Notes: a model not told the origin generated them from the sequence alone. 35,949 nt of DNA from Victivallaceae bacterium (GCA_024405735.1 JAKSOF010000019.1:1-35949); one strand, 5' to 3'; counted from the stretch's first letter, positions 15,931 to 23,752 are shown. Translations and numbers: made by a program.

Positions 15931-15939
15931 TGATATAGT
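15931..15939 (+). promoter_or_regulatory. Extended -10 promoter of the sugar operon
   Basis: TGATATAGT is an extended -10 (TG-N-TATAGT), 48 bp before the ATG at 15987. No good -35 exists at the right distance, as expected for a promoter that needs an activator. Confidence 0.5.
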
Positions 15940-15986
15940 ATGATGGAAACAGGGGAGATCCCCGTCAAAAAAACAGGAGGGAAAAA

Positions 15987-17036
15987 ATGAAAGAAGTGCG
16001 CATCGGATTGATCGGGCTGGGGTTTATGGGTACGACCCACTTCGGCATCTACCGGAATCTGCCGCAGGCGAAAGTCGTCGCCATCGCGGATGTCGACGCC
16101 GCGAAGTGTGCGGGCGATATTTCCAAGGTGATCGGCAACATCGGCGGCGGGGACAACTCCAAGCCGCTGGACTTGGCGGGGATCAGAACTTACGCCGACG
16201 CGATGGAAATGATTGCCGAGCCTGACATCGACATCATCGACATCTGTGTGCCGACTCCGCTTCACTTGCAGTATATGCTCACCGCATTGAAAGCGGGCAA
16301 AAACGTTTTCTGCGAAAAACCGGTCTGCCGCAACCGCAATGAATTGGCACAGCTTGCCGCCGCCGTCAAGGAGGCAAAAGGATTTTTCAACGTCGGAATG
16401 TGCATCCGCGCGTGGCCGGAATACGCCCACGCCCGCGAATGCGTCGTGACGAAAAAGTACGGGGAGGTGCGTCACGCGCTTTTCCGCCGTCTTTCCCCCT
16501 CGGTTTCCGGAAATGCGTGGGAAAACTGGTATATGGGGGAAAACCATTCCGGCGGGGCGATCCTCGATCTGCACTTGCACGACACCGACGCCGTCTGCCA
16601 CTTTTTCGGCAAACCTGACCGCGTTGTCAGCCGCGGCGCGCGCGGCATCGTCAGCGACAACGGCATCGACCACGTCATGACGACTTACATTTACGATAAA
16701 ATGCCGAATCTGCTCGTCACCGCCGAGGGCGGCTGGGGCGCCGCCAAGAGCGTTCCCTTTGAAATGAGTTTTGAGATCACCTGCGAAAAGGCGACGCTGA
16801 AACTCGACGCCAACGGCTACAAGATCTACTTCGACGATCACGTCGAAACGCCGGAACTTGCCGTCGGCGATCTTCCGACCGGATGGCATCGGGAACTGGA
16901 TTATTTCACCCGTTGCGTCGCCGAGGGCAAAACTCCCGACAAATATCAGACGTTTGAGAGCATCGCCGCGGCTTTCCGCACGGTGATGACGGAAATGGAT
17001 GCGGTAGACAGCGGCAAAGTGGAGGAGGTCTTTTAA
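15987..17036 (+). CDS. Gfo/Idh/MocA-family oxidoreductase
   Basis: A 349-residue NAD(P)-dependent sugar or inositol dehydrogenase. The Rossmann motif is IGLIGLGFMG at 6-15 and the catalytic lysine is in FCEKPV (EKP at 110-112). The C-terminal half-barrel has the family GGAILDLHLHDTD stretch, with a His-containing catalytic segment. It is the first gene of a three-gene operon; the next gene starts 1 bp after its stop. With two xylose-isomerase-like partners it fits a pathway in which a sugar is oxidised to a keto intermediate and then isomerised or cleaved. The substrate is not determined. A 400-residue open frame on the other strand is its shadow. Confidence 0.92.
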   Translation: MKEVRIGLIGLGFMGTTHFGIYRNLPQAKVVAIADVDAAKCAGDISKVIGNIGGGDNSKPLDLAGIRTYADAMEMIAEPDIDIIDICVPTPLHLQYMLTALKAGKNVFCEKPVCRNRNELAQLAAAVKEAKGFFNVGMCIRAWPEYAHARECVVTKKYGEVRHALFRRLSPSVSGNAWENWYMGENHSGGAILDLHLHDTDAVCHFFGKPDRVVSRGARGIVSDNGIDHVMTTYIYDKMPNLLVTAEGGWGAAKSVPFEMSFEITCEKATLKLDANGYKIYFDDHVETPELAVGDLPTGWHRELDYFTRCVAEGKTPDKYQTFESIAAAFRTVMTEMDAVDSGKVEEVF

Positions 17037-17037
17037 G

Positions 17038-17895
17038 ATGTACAAGGCACTTAATTACTGGGTCTACGGCGGCTTTTCCGGAGAAAAAACGCCTTATGAA
17101 TTCATTGATTACGCGGCGGAGAAAAAACTTTCCGGCGTCGAATTGACCGTCGGCGACGCGCTTTCCCCCGACATCACGGAAGCGGAATGCAAAAAGATCG
17201 CCGCCTACGCGGCGGCAAAAAAAGTCGGCTTGCGTACCATCGCGACCGGTTTCTACGGCGGCTGTTCGCTCGGCGCCGCCGATGAGGCGGAGCGTCAGAA
17301 GGCGATCGACTTTTCCAAAAAGTATTTGCAGATCGGCGCGTGGCTCGGCGTCGAAGCGGTCTTGATCGTCCCCGGTTCGACCCGGGTGGCTTGGGACCCG
17401 TCGCGTCCGATCGTTTCCTACAAGACGGTTTGGGAAAATTCGCAGAAATCGATCCGGGAACTGCTCGAAGTCGCCCATAGTCTTCACGTCGACATCGCGC
17501 TTGAAAACGTCTGGACGCGCTTCCTCATTTCTCCGATGGAGTGGAAACTTTATCTTGACAGTTTCAACGATGACGCCGTCGGCATTTACTTCGACGCGGG
17601 CAACTGCTGTCTGAACGGCCGTCCCGAAGATTACGTCGAAATTCTCGGCAAAAAGATCAAAGCGGTCCATCTCAAGAACTTCACCGAAAGCGACTGCGCC
17701 GGCGGTCTTCACGGCTTCGGCGACGATTTGCTCAAGGGCGAAGTGAATTTTTCTTCGCTCTTTGCCGAACTTGAAAAAATCGGTTATCAGGGCCCGCTGA
17801 CGGTCGAAATGATCCCCTTCTGCCGGTTGCCCGATCTGGTGCTGCCCGATCAGGCGCTCGCCGACGCAACGGTGGAGAAACTGCTCTCGTTATGA
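17038..17895 (+). CDS. Sugar phosphate isomerase/epimerase-like TIM barrel (first)
   Basis: A 285-residue xylose-isomerase-like (AP_endonuc_2) barrel. Likely metal ligands are Glu156 (IALENVW), Asp186 (IYFDAGN), His211 (AVHLKNF) and Glu257 (LTVEMIP), the layout of the L-ribulose-5-phosphate 3-epimerase, hexulose-6-phosphate isomerase and tagatose/psicose epimerase group. It follows the dehydrogenase by 1 bp and overlaps the next gene by 4 bp. It probably epimerises or isomerises the keto product of the dehydrogenase; the exact sugar cannot be named. Confidence 0.88.
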   Translation: MYKALNYWVYGGFSGEKTPYEFIDYAAEKKLSGVELTVGDALSPDITEAECKKIAAYAAAKKVGLRTIATGFYGGCSLGAADEAERQKAIDFSKKYLQIGAWLGVEAVLIVPGSTRVAWDPSRPIVSYKTVWENSQKSIRELLEVAHSLHVDIALENVWTRFLISPMEWKLYLDSFNDDAVGIYFDAGNCCLNGRPEDYVEILGKKIKAVHLKNFTESDCAGGLHGFGDDLLKGEVNFSSLFAELEKIGYQGPLTVEMIPFCRLPDLVLPDQALADATVEKLLSL

Positions 17896-18686
17896 ATATC
17901 TGCATGATGTCGCTGATGCTTGCGGATCAGCCGATCCACGAGATCCTTGCCATTGCTTCCGCCTGCGGAATGGGCGCGATCGACTGGATCGGTCTCCACG
18001 GCACGACGGCAAAGGCGCTGAAAGCGGCGAGCGACGATGCGGGGATCCCCATCGCCGCCCACACCCTTTTCCGCCCCGACGGCCTTTACGGCGACCCGGA
18101 GGATATGGATACTTTTCGCGCCGCACTGGATGCCGCGTGCGAAATGGCAGCGCCCGTACTGATGGTGCCGCCTTTCGCCACGCGCAACCAGATTTCCCCC
18201 GAAAACGACCGGAAACGCTACATCGACTTTTACGGCAGAGCGATGGAACTCGCCCAAAAAACCCCCGTCCAACTGACGATGGAAAGCACCGGATTTCTCA
18301 ACAGCCCGATCACCTCGGCGGCGGAGTGTCTGGAAGTCCTCCGCGCCGTGCCCGGCTTGAAACTCACCTTTGATTTCGGCAATGCGGCGACCGTCGAAGA
18401 CCCGATCCAGTCCTTTCTGCAACTGCGATCTTATATCGTCCACTGGCATTTGAAAGACTGGTATATTTCCGATCTGCCGTTTGAAAACAGCGACCGCAAA
18501 CGGTGCGGCGGCTATTTCGCCGATGCGATGATCGGCGACGGCGATATGCCCATTTCCCGCTTCTGGTCGATATTGACCCCGGAAGAAAAAAATCTGTGGG
18601 TCAATCCGGAAACACGCGACTATACGGGCAAAATGTCGCCATTGAAGGCGTTTCAGGAAATCTGCCGCCGTCTCCGCGCAATGTAA
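17892..18686 (+). CDS. Sugar phosphate isomerase/epimerase-like TIM barrel (second)
   Basis: A 264-residue xylose-isomerase-like barrel, distinct from its upstream partner. Candidate metal ligands are Glu131 (LTMESTGF), Asp161 (LTFDFGN), and His184/His186 (IVHWHLKDW). The start ATG overlaps the previous stop as ATGA, so translation is coupled. Two such enzymes beside a Gfo/Idh dehydrogenase recall inositol or keto-sugar catabolic clusters, in which one acts as isomerase and another as dehydratase or lyase. No transporter or kinase is next to them. Confidence 0.85.
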   Translation: MNICMMSLMLADQPIHEILAIASACGMGAIDWIGLHGTTAKALKAASDDAGIPIAAHTLFRPDGLYGDPEDMDTFRAALDAACEMAAPVLMVPPFATRNQISPENDRKRYIDFYGRAMELAQKTPVQLTMESTGFLNSPITSAAECLEVLRAVPGLKLTFDFGNAATVEDPIQSFLQLRSYIVHWHLKDWYISDLPFENSDRKRCGGYFADAMIGDGDMPISRFWSILTPEEKNLWVNPETRDYTGKMSPLKAFQEICRRLRAM

Positions 18687-18763
18687 GGGTTTTTCTCTTT
18701 TCTCACTTTGGCGCAATGGGAGCCAGAGGGGGCTGGTTTCGCCCCCTCTGAGACTCTCCTCAA

Positions 18764-18783
18764 CCAGCCATAGGCTGGATTTT
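18764..18783 (+). terminator. Possible terminator of the sugar operon
   Basis: CCAGCC-ATA-GGCTGG (18764-18778) followed by ATTTT, 78 bp after the last gene. The stem is short and the T-run brief. Confidence 0.4.
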
Positions 18784-19026
18784 GTACTTTCCGCAGATAT
18801 TTGCGGATGATCGTTTTGTCCGCGTTTTAAACGTTTGTCACCGCAAATCTCCGCGGTCTCGTCTGTTTGTTACCGCAAAGAGGACGGGCGTCCCACGCGG
18901 GCTAATGCTTCGCTTTACGCTCCGCCCGCCCGACTGCTTGATATGCGATGCTCCCCATGCCGATGTTTCTCTCGCGAATGTCATCGCGAAAAAAAGCGGA
19001 GGAATACCGCATACGCTTTATTTGTC

Positions 19027-19422
19027 GTCGGATGCGAGGCGGTTGCCGCCGAGCGCGCAGTCGGATGGGAGCGATTTTCCGCATTGCAAGCAATGCGGAA
19101 ATGCGCAAACAATTGTTTGCGCAAGTGACCGTAGACGAGCACGGTAGCCGCGAGCGAACGAAGCGGCAAATCGAGCCGGAGTGAAACGACGGCACGGTTT
19201 GTAAAACGAAGCGGCAAATCGAGCCGGAGTGAAACGACGGCACGGTTTGTAAAGCGAAGTGAAGCGCAGGCGTATGGGAGTAAAAAGGGGAACATCCACA
19301 TCCGTTTTGACCACGGTCGCACGGGGAAAGGGGTGGTTAAGGAGGGGAAAGCCGGAAGAGTACGGCTGTCCCCTCCTTGCACCTGACACATCGGGTATTT
19401 CCGCTCACTTCCCTGTTTTTCT
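19027..19422 (+). repeat. Dispersed multi-hairpin repeat, copy A
   Basis: Near-identical to copy B (33617-33926) over long stretches. Hairpins in order: GGCGG/CCGCC (19038-19050), CCGCATTGC/GCAATGCGG (19079-19098), the perfect palindrome GCGCAAACAATTGTTTGCGC (19103-19122), and GGAGGGGA-AGCCG/CGGCT-TCCCCTCC (19341-19376). Copy A carries an extra pair of 48-bp units at 19157-19252 that copy B lacks. It may be a non-coding RNA, a REP/BIME-like DNA element, or a non-autonomous mobile element. Confidence 0.9.
19157..19252. repeat. Two tandem 48-bp units inside repeat copy A
   Basis: The 48-base unit beginning AACGAAGCGGCAAATCGAG occurs at 19157-19204 and again at 19205-19252 without change. Copy B has only a short, different segment at this place. 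Confidence 0.9.
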
Positions 19423-19463
19423 TGCCAAATTTTTCTCGTGTTCCCATTGCGCAGTGATGATAC

Positions 19464-19508
19464 AAAAAAAGACCGTTGCAAACCTTTGGTCTGACAACGG
19501 TCTTTTTT
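19464..19508. terminator. Strong bidirectional intrinsic terminator
   Basis: A run of seven A (19464-19470), GACCGTTG (19471-19478), a 16-nt loop, CAACGGTC (19495-19502), then six T. It ends the minus-strand secreted-protein gene, whose stop is at 19520. Confidence 0.85.
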
Positions 19509-19519
19509 GACTTGGGATT

Positions 19520-20032
19520 TTATTCCGCGGATTCGAGTTCCTCGGTGGCGTCGACGACGGCGGCGACATCCATCGTGGAGGGATTGAATTCGGGATTGCT
19601 GCTCAGCACGATGCAGTCGATGCGGGAACTGGCATTGCCGATGACTTCGACTTTGATGACCGCATTGGCATCAACCTTGAGGGGAAGCATCGCTTTTTTC
19701 CAGTGCAACCGGGGTTTCACGAAATCCTTGACTTTTTCGTCGCCGAATTTGCCGAAGGACATGCCGTTGATCTTGACCTGGACTTTGCGCCAGCCTTCGT
19801 TGTTGGTCTGCGTGTAGACCCAGACGGCGTAGGAGCCGGCTTCGGGAATCTGATAAGTGCCGGTGAGCGAACCTTTTTTCGCCGCGTAGAGCATATGGCC
19901 GAGCGTGCCGGCGCAATGGTCTTTCCACTCGCTGTCGTCGGATTGATTCATGGCGTTCGCTTCGATGCGGTACTCGGCGGCGCCGCAGAGCGAAACCGCG
20001 CCGAAGAGGATGGCGAGAAACAGTTTTTTCAT
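19520..20032 (-). CDS. Secreted protein with predicted beta-sandwich (CBM-like) domain
   Basis: A 170-residue protein with a type I signal peptide (MKKLFLAILFGAVSLCGAA, cut near residue 19) and a compact domain. The stretch YQIPEAGSYAVWVYTQTN, then WRKVQVKINGMSFGKFGDEK and IKVEVIGNASSRIDCIVLSS resemble the beta-sandwich seen in carbohydrate-binding modules of the CBM6/35 kind, where a 'GxYxVWVRxxxN' and a terminal 'IDxIVLTxD' are typical. An acidic tail follows. The mature protein has two cysteines. It is monocistronic, with its own promoter and terminator. Carbohydrate binding is inference; no catalytic domain is attached. Confidence 0.7.
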   Translation of the reverse strand: MKKLFLAILFGAVSLCGAAEYRIEANAMNQSDDSEWKDHCAGTLGHMLYAAKKGSLTGTYQIPEAGSYAVWVYTQTNNEGWRKVQVKINGMSFGKFGDEKVKDFVKPRLHWKKAMLPLKVDANAVIKVEVIGNASSRIDCIVLSSNPEFNPSTMDVAAVVDATEELESAE

Positions 20033-20082
20033 TTTTTTTCCTTTGTTAGTGTTGTATGCCGCCGTTTTAGCGGTACTTTCTT

Positions 20083-20111
20083 ACAATATCATAAAGAAGC
20101 AAGGTTGTCAA
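20083..20111 (-). promoter_or_regulatory. Promoter of the secreted-protein gene
   Basis: On the minus strand TTGACA (20106-20111), 17 bp, TATTGT (20083-20088), about 50 bp before the ATG at 20032. The consensus -35 begins 8 bp after the rarA stop. Confidence 0.7.
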
Positions 20112-20118
20112 GCGGAAT

Positions 20119-21435
20119 TTATTTTTTTGCATTCTTTTCCCGGCGGAGTTTATCCCAGTAATCGAGTCTTTTTTTGATTTCGCGCTCGAAACCGCGCTCG
20201 ACGGGCAGATAAAATTTCTGACGGGGCATCTTGTCGGGGAAGTAGTTCTGCCCGGAGAACCCCTCCGGCGTGTCGTGGTCGTAGCAGTAGCCTTTGCCGT
20301 AGCCGAGTTCTTTCATCAGCCGGGTCGGCGCATTCAAGATATGCGCCGGAGGCATCAGCGAACCGTATTTCTGCGCCGCGCGCCGCGCGAGCATCGCCGC
20401 CTTGTCGGAAGCGTTGGATTTCGGCGCGGTGCCGAGAAAGGCGACGAGTTCAAAAATCGCGATGTCGCCCTCCGGAGAACCTAATCTCTCGTAAGCGTCC
20501 CACGCGGCGATCGCCGTCTGCAATGCCAGCGGGTCCGCCAGCCCGACGTCCTCCATCGCGAAGCGGGTGAGGCGGCGCAAAATGTAAAGCGGGTCTTCGC
20601 CGCCTTCGAGCATTCTGGCGGCGTAATACATCGCGGCATCGGTGTCCGAGCCGCGCAAGGATTTATGCAATGCGCTGATGAGGTTGTAATGACCCTCGCG
20701 GTCTTTGTCGTAGGCGGGGGCGCGCTGCTGAACGATTTTCAGCAACGCTTCCTTGCCGAGCAATTCTTCCTGCAATGTCAGGTCGAAAACCGATTCCATC
20801 AGATTGATGAAATAGCGTCCGTCGCCGTCGGCAAGTTCGATCAAAGTCGTGCGCGCTTCCTCGTCGAGCGGGAGTTTGCGCTCCATCAGCGTTTCCGCCT
20901 TGTCGATCAATTTTGCGAGCGCGGCTTCGCCGAGCGGCTTCATCACAAAGACTTTACAGCGGGAAAGCAACGCGCCGTTGAGTTCAAAGGAGGGGTTTTC
21001 CGTCGTCGCGCCGACGAGCACGACCGTGCCGTTTTCGACATAAGGCAGAAAGCCGTCCTGCTGGGCGCGGTTGAAACGGTGGATCTCGTCGACAAAGAGG
21101 AGAGTCGCTTCGCCGCTTTGCCGCCGCATTTTCGCTTCGTCGAAAGCGCGGCGCAGATCGGCGACCCCGGAAAAGACCGCCGACAAGGCGACGAAGTGCA
21201 TTTTGGCGCAATGCGCGAGGATTTTGGCGAGCGTCGTCTTGCCGCATCCGGGGGGGCCCCAGAGAATGAAACTGGAAATTTTTCCCGAATCGATCATCCG
21301 GCGCAGAGGCGCGCCGTTTCCGAGCAATTCCTCCTGACCGAAAATACCATCGATGCGATCGGGGCGCATCCGGTCGGCGAGGGGACGGCTCACCTGATCG
21401 GAAAAGAGGCTTTCGTCGTTGAAAAGATCGCTCAT
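20119..21435 (-). CDS. rarA: Replication-associated recombination protein A (RarA/MgsA), AAA+ ATPase
   Basis: A 438-residue AAA+ ATPase related to clamp-loader subunits, acting at stalled replication forks with SSB. The N-terminus (RPLADRMRPDRIDGIFGQEELLG) is diagnostic. Walker A is GPPGCGKTT at 60-68, and Walker B is LLFVDEIHRFNRAQQD. The sensor region VGATTENPSFELN and the C-terminal MgsA tetramerisation domain with SLRGSDTDAAMYYAARMLEGGEDPLYI are complete. It overlaps the CYTH gene by 4 bp (ATGA), and rnhC lies upstream, so a replication/RNA-DNA hybrid operon is suggested. Confidence 0.96.
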   Translation of the reverse strand: MSDLFNDESLFSDQVSRPLADRMRPDRIDGIFGQEELLGNGAPLRRMIDSGKISSFILWGPPGCGKTTLAKILAHCAKMHFVALSAVFSGVADLRRAFDEAKMRRQSGEATLLFVDEIHRFNRAQQDGFLPYVENGTVVLVGATTENPSFELNGALLSRCKVFVMKPLGEAALAKLIDKAETLMERKLPLDEEARTTLIELADGDGRYFINLMESVFDLTLQEELLGKEALLKIVQQRAPAYDKDREGHYNLISALHKSLRGSDTDAAMYYAARMLEGGEDPLYILRRLTRFAMEDVGLADPLALQTAIAAWDAYERLGSPEGDIAIFELVAFLGTAPKSNASDKAAMLARRAAQKYGSLMPPAHILNAPTRLMKELGYGKGYCYDHDTPEGFSGQNYFPDKMPRQKFYLPVERGFEREIKKRLDYWDKLRREKNAKK

Positions 21436-21917
21436 TTATCCTTCCCCCAACGCGAAAACGGCATCTGACTCAAAAAGCCGTTTCCGAAGCGTCTGTCACC
21501 GCTGACTTCCTTGCCCAGCCACGCGGGGCGGTCAAAGGAAGCGTCGGTACGCGGCAATTCGATCTCCGCAACGACAAGACCTGAATTTTCGCTGAGAAAT
21601 TCGTCGATTTCCCATTTGAAATCGCCCGCCGGGACGATATGGCGGATCTTTTCGATGGTCGCGCCGTTGCCGAATTGTTGCAGCATTTCAAGCACGTCGG
21701 ATACGGGCAACTCGTATTCAAATTCACTGCGCTCAATGCCGCGTGAGTGACCTTTGAGCGTCAGATAAGCGCGCTCGTCGTCGATCACCCGGAAGCGGAT
21801 GGTGCCGATTTTTCCCGCCGGAGAAGCATATCCCTGGATCAGATGGTGTTTTTCGGCAACGGATGCTTTCCACGAATCGTCGAGGACGAGAAATTTTCTT
21901 TCGATCTCACAGCCCAT
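21432..21917 (-). CDS. CYTH-domain protein (triphosphate tunnel metalloenzyme family)
   Basis: A 161-residue single-domain CYTH protein. The tunnel motif EIERKFLV is at 4-11. Charged strand pairs follow (TIRFRV, YLTLKGHSRG, RSEFEYELP, KIRHIV, KWEIDEF, VVAEIELP), ending with GKEVSGDRRFGNGFLS. Family members of this size hydrolyse inorganic triphosphate with a divalent metal. I start at the ATG at 21917, directly before the EIERKF motif; the frame is open another 73 codons upstream, but that part is rnhC in another frame. It overlaps rnhC by 11 bp and rarA by 4 bp. The exact substrate is not determined. Confidence 0.88.
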   Translation of the reverse strand: MGCEIERKFLVLDDSWKASVAEKHHLIQGYASPAGKIGTIRFRVIDDERAYLTLKGHSRGIERSEFEYELPVSDVLEMLQQFGNGATIEKIRHIVPAGDFKWEIDEFLSENSGLVVAEIELPRTDASFDRPAWLGKEVSGDRRFGNGFLSQMPFSRWGKDK

Positions 21918-22824
21918 GGCATAACTCCGCATAAGTTTTGAAATGGGTCTTGGCGCAACGCTCAAAAACGGCATCACCGTGCTTTTCAAGCAACTCTTTG
22001 CCGATGATTTTAACTTGAGGCCCCGCGCCGCGCGGCAGTTCGACGCCGATCTCGGCGGATAATTTTTCCATCCCGCGCAGAAATCCTTCGCGGGCGAGGA
22101 AACTTGCGGCGGCGACGGCGACGTCGCTTTCGGCACGGACTTGCTGATCGAGCGTGATGCGCCGCCCGCGCTCCATCAATGCGCGTTTGATCAATGCTTC
22201 ATTGCCGAATTTGTCCGAGAGCATCCTGGGACACGAGGGAACCAGTTCAAGCAGATTTTCGATACAGCGGGCGTGCCCCCAGGCAAGGAGCCGGTTCAGA
22301 TTGCCGATCTGACGGTAGAGCCGGTTGTAGGTTTCCGGTTTCAGGGAAAGTACGGTATAGTGTCCGGGGATCGCTTCGCGGATCTTTTTTGCCATCTCGA
22401 GCAGTTTTTTATTGCTGGATACCTGTTTGGAGTCGCAGGCGCCGATTTTGCGCAAAACCGGCGCGGTTTCGGCATCGGCATAGACCGCCGCGACGACGAG
22501 CGGACCGAAAAAGTCGCCTTTGCCGCTTTCATCGACTCCGCCGTGAGGCGTGACGGCGATCCCCGCCGCTTCTTCCGGCGTGTAGCCGTAGGTGAAAGTA
22601 TGCAGGATTTCCGGCTCCAGCGTGAAGCGGACGAATTCCTCCGTGCCGCGCCCCTGTACGACGAGTTTTCCGGAGGTGTAGGCGGTGACGTTGACGTGAT
22701 CGTTTGCCGACGCCGCGCGGAAATCGGCGTAGGGGCATTCGGAAAATTCCCAGCCGCGGCTTGCAAGCAAAGTCTGCAATTGCGCGTTTTGCTCTTTGGT
22801 TGTCTGACAAACGAATCCCGCCAT
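21907..22824 (-). CDS. rnhC: Ribonuclease HIII
   Basis: RNase HIII cuts RNA in RNA-DNA hybrids. The 305 residues have the N-terminal TBP-like DUF3378 substrate-binding domain (about 1-85), then the catalytic RNase H2-type domain opening with GVDESGKGDFFGPLVVAAVY. Asp98 and Glu99 are the first two active-site acids of the HIII DEDE set. ACDSKQVSSNKK and the later AESDVAVAAASFLAR stretch complete the site. It heads the rnhC-CYTH-rarA operon from a promoter that is divergent from the lipoprotein-yicC operon. Confidence 0.95.
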   Translation of the reverse strand: MAGFVCQTTKEQNAQLQTLLASRGWEFSECPYADFRAASANDHVNVTAYTSGKLVVQGRGTEEFVRFTLEPEILHTFTYGYTPEEAAGIAVTPHGGVDESGKGDFFGPLVVAAVYADAETAPVLRKIGACDSKQVSSNKKLLEMAKKIREAIPGHYTVLSLKPETYNRLYRQIGNLNRLLAWGHARCIENLLELVPSCPRMLSDKFGNEALIKRALMERGRRITLDQQVRAESDVAVAAASFLAREGFLRGMEKLSAEIGVELPRGAGPQVKIIGKELLEKHGDAVFERCAKTHFKTYAELCHGL

Positions 22825-22853
22825 ATAAACCTCTTTTTTTTGCTTTTCAGTTT

Positions 22854-22882
22854 AATATACAGTGTGGAAACGGCTTTGACAA
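22854..22882 (-). promoter_or_regulatory. Promoter of the rnhC operon
   Basis: On the minus strand TTGTCA (22877-22882), 17 bp, TATATT (22854-22859), 30 bp before the ATG at 22824. Confidence 0.75.
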
Positions 22883-22916
22883 GCGCGGTTATTCCAATAA
22901 AAAAACTTTTTCCGGG

Positions 22917-22945
22917 TTGAAGTTTTTTGAAAATCAAGGTATATT
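22917..22945 (+). promoter_or_regulatory. Promoter of the lipoprotein-yicC operon
   Basis: TTGAAG (22917-22922), 17 bp, TATATT (22940-22945), 31 bp before the ATG at 22976. An AAGGAG ribosome site precedes the start. Confidence 0.75.
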
Positions 22946-22975
22946 CTAAAAAATGTATCAAAAGGAGTTCTTTTT

Positions 22976-23752
22976 ATGAAAAAATCGACGGTAATCGGGA
23001 TTTGCGGATTTTTCGGCGCCGCACTCATACTTTTGGCGGGATGCCGGAGCGACCAGTTTTACCATTCCCGCGCGGCGGATGAAGCCAGAGAGTTTCTGTT
23101 GAAAAATTCTCCGGATTTGACGGCGGATCAGGTTTGTTTTGTGCGTTACAACGATCCGGTGCTGTTGAAAGGAGAGGGTCTGGGCGATCCCAAGGAGCTC
23201 GGGGGGTGGCAGACCAGTAAAAGCTATATCCGGCAAATCTGCGTCGCGTGGGAGATCCCCGGCAGGGACGATATTTATATGGTCTGCGGTTTTTCCGAGG
23301 AGCGGATGCAATACTGGAAGCCCAACCGTCTGATCCGCAAGAAATTTCAGCGCAAAGCGCAGGCGCAGGACGAGATGCTGTCCAGCGCCCGCAAATATTT
23401 GCTCAACAATCTTACCGCCGATTTGACGACGGAGGAGATCAACCGGGTGCGTTTTACCTATCCGGTGCTCGCGGAAACGGATTTTGAAGTCAATTTCAAT
23501 ACCGATTTGAAAATGGATGCGGAAAAAGCCGCCCAAAGCAAGGCGGCGGCGGAAAAAAAACGGCAGTATTCGCTGCTTTGGACGATCGGCGACCGCAGCG
23601 TGGTATTTGCCGGGTATTCGTCGCCGGAACTGGGAGGTTGGAGCATTCTCTTTGCCGGGATGCTGCCGACGGATGAAGTGACGCAACATACGCTTCACGT
23701 GGTCAAGAATCCGGAAAATTTCAATACGAGTCTGATTCAGGAAATAAAATAA
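22976..23752 (+). CDS. Putative lipoprotein with an internal duplication
   Basis: A 258-residue envelope lipoprotein with the lipobox LLAGC and lipidated Cys23. No known domain is recognised. The mature part contains a two-fold repeat: AREFLLKN...DLTADQVCFVRYNDPVL (37-63) resembles ARKYLLNN...DLTTEEINRVRFTYPVL (138-165), and VAWEIPGRDDIYMVCGFS (90-107) resembles LLWTIGDRSVVFAGYSS (200-216). A Lys/Ala-rich linker near 180-196 separates the second motifs. It starts an operon with yicC 10 bp downstream. Function unknown. Confidence 0.8.
   Translation: MKKSTVIGICGFFGAALILLAGCRSDQFYHSRAADEAREFLLKNSPDLTADQVCFVRYNDPVLLKGEGLGDPKELGGWQTSKSYIRQICVAWEIPGRDDIYMVCGFSEERMQYWKPNRLIRKKFQRKAQAQDEMLSSARKYLLNNLTADLTTEEINRVRFTYPVLAETDFEVNFNTDLKMDAEKAAQSKAAAEKKRQYSLLWTIGDRSVVFAGYSSPELGGWSILFAGMLPTDEVTQHTLHVVKNPENFNTSLIQEIK

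Larger units (their letters stand above)
18687..19519. other. Non-coding gap of about 830 bp
   Basis: No credible gene. It begins with a GC-rich hairpin (AGAGGGGG-loop-CCCCCTCT near 18725-18749) and a terminator-like stem at 18764-18783. Small hairpins follow at 18790-18805 and near 18975-18990. Repeat copy A runs 19027-19422, and a strong terminator lies at 19464-19508. Reading frames on both strands here, up to 166 codons, consist of repeat sequence and are not convincing. Confidence 0.75.

Noticed and set aside
15843-17045. 400-codon open frame on the minus strand
   Set aside because: Antisense of the Gfo/Idh dehydrogenase and running through the divergent promoter region.
18981-19481. 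166-codon minus-strand frame in repeat copy A, containing a tandem peptide repeat
   Set aside because: The peptide repeat simply reflects the 48-bp DNA duplication, and the frame covers hairpin repeat sequence. No ribosome site; kept only as a low-interest finding for the shared segment.
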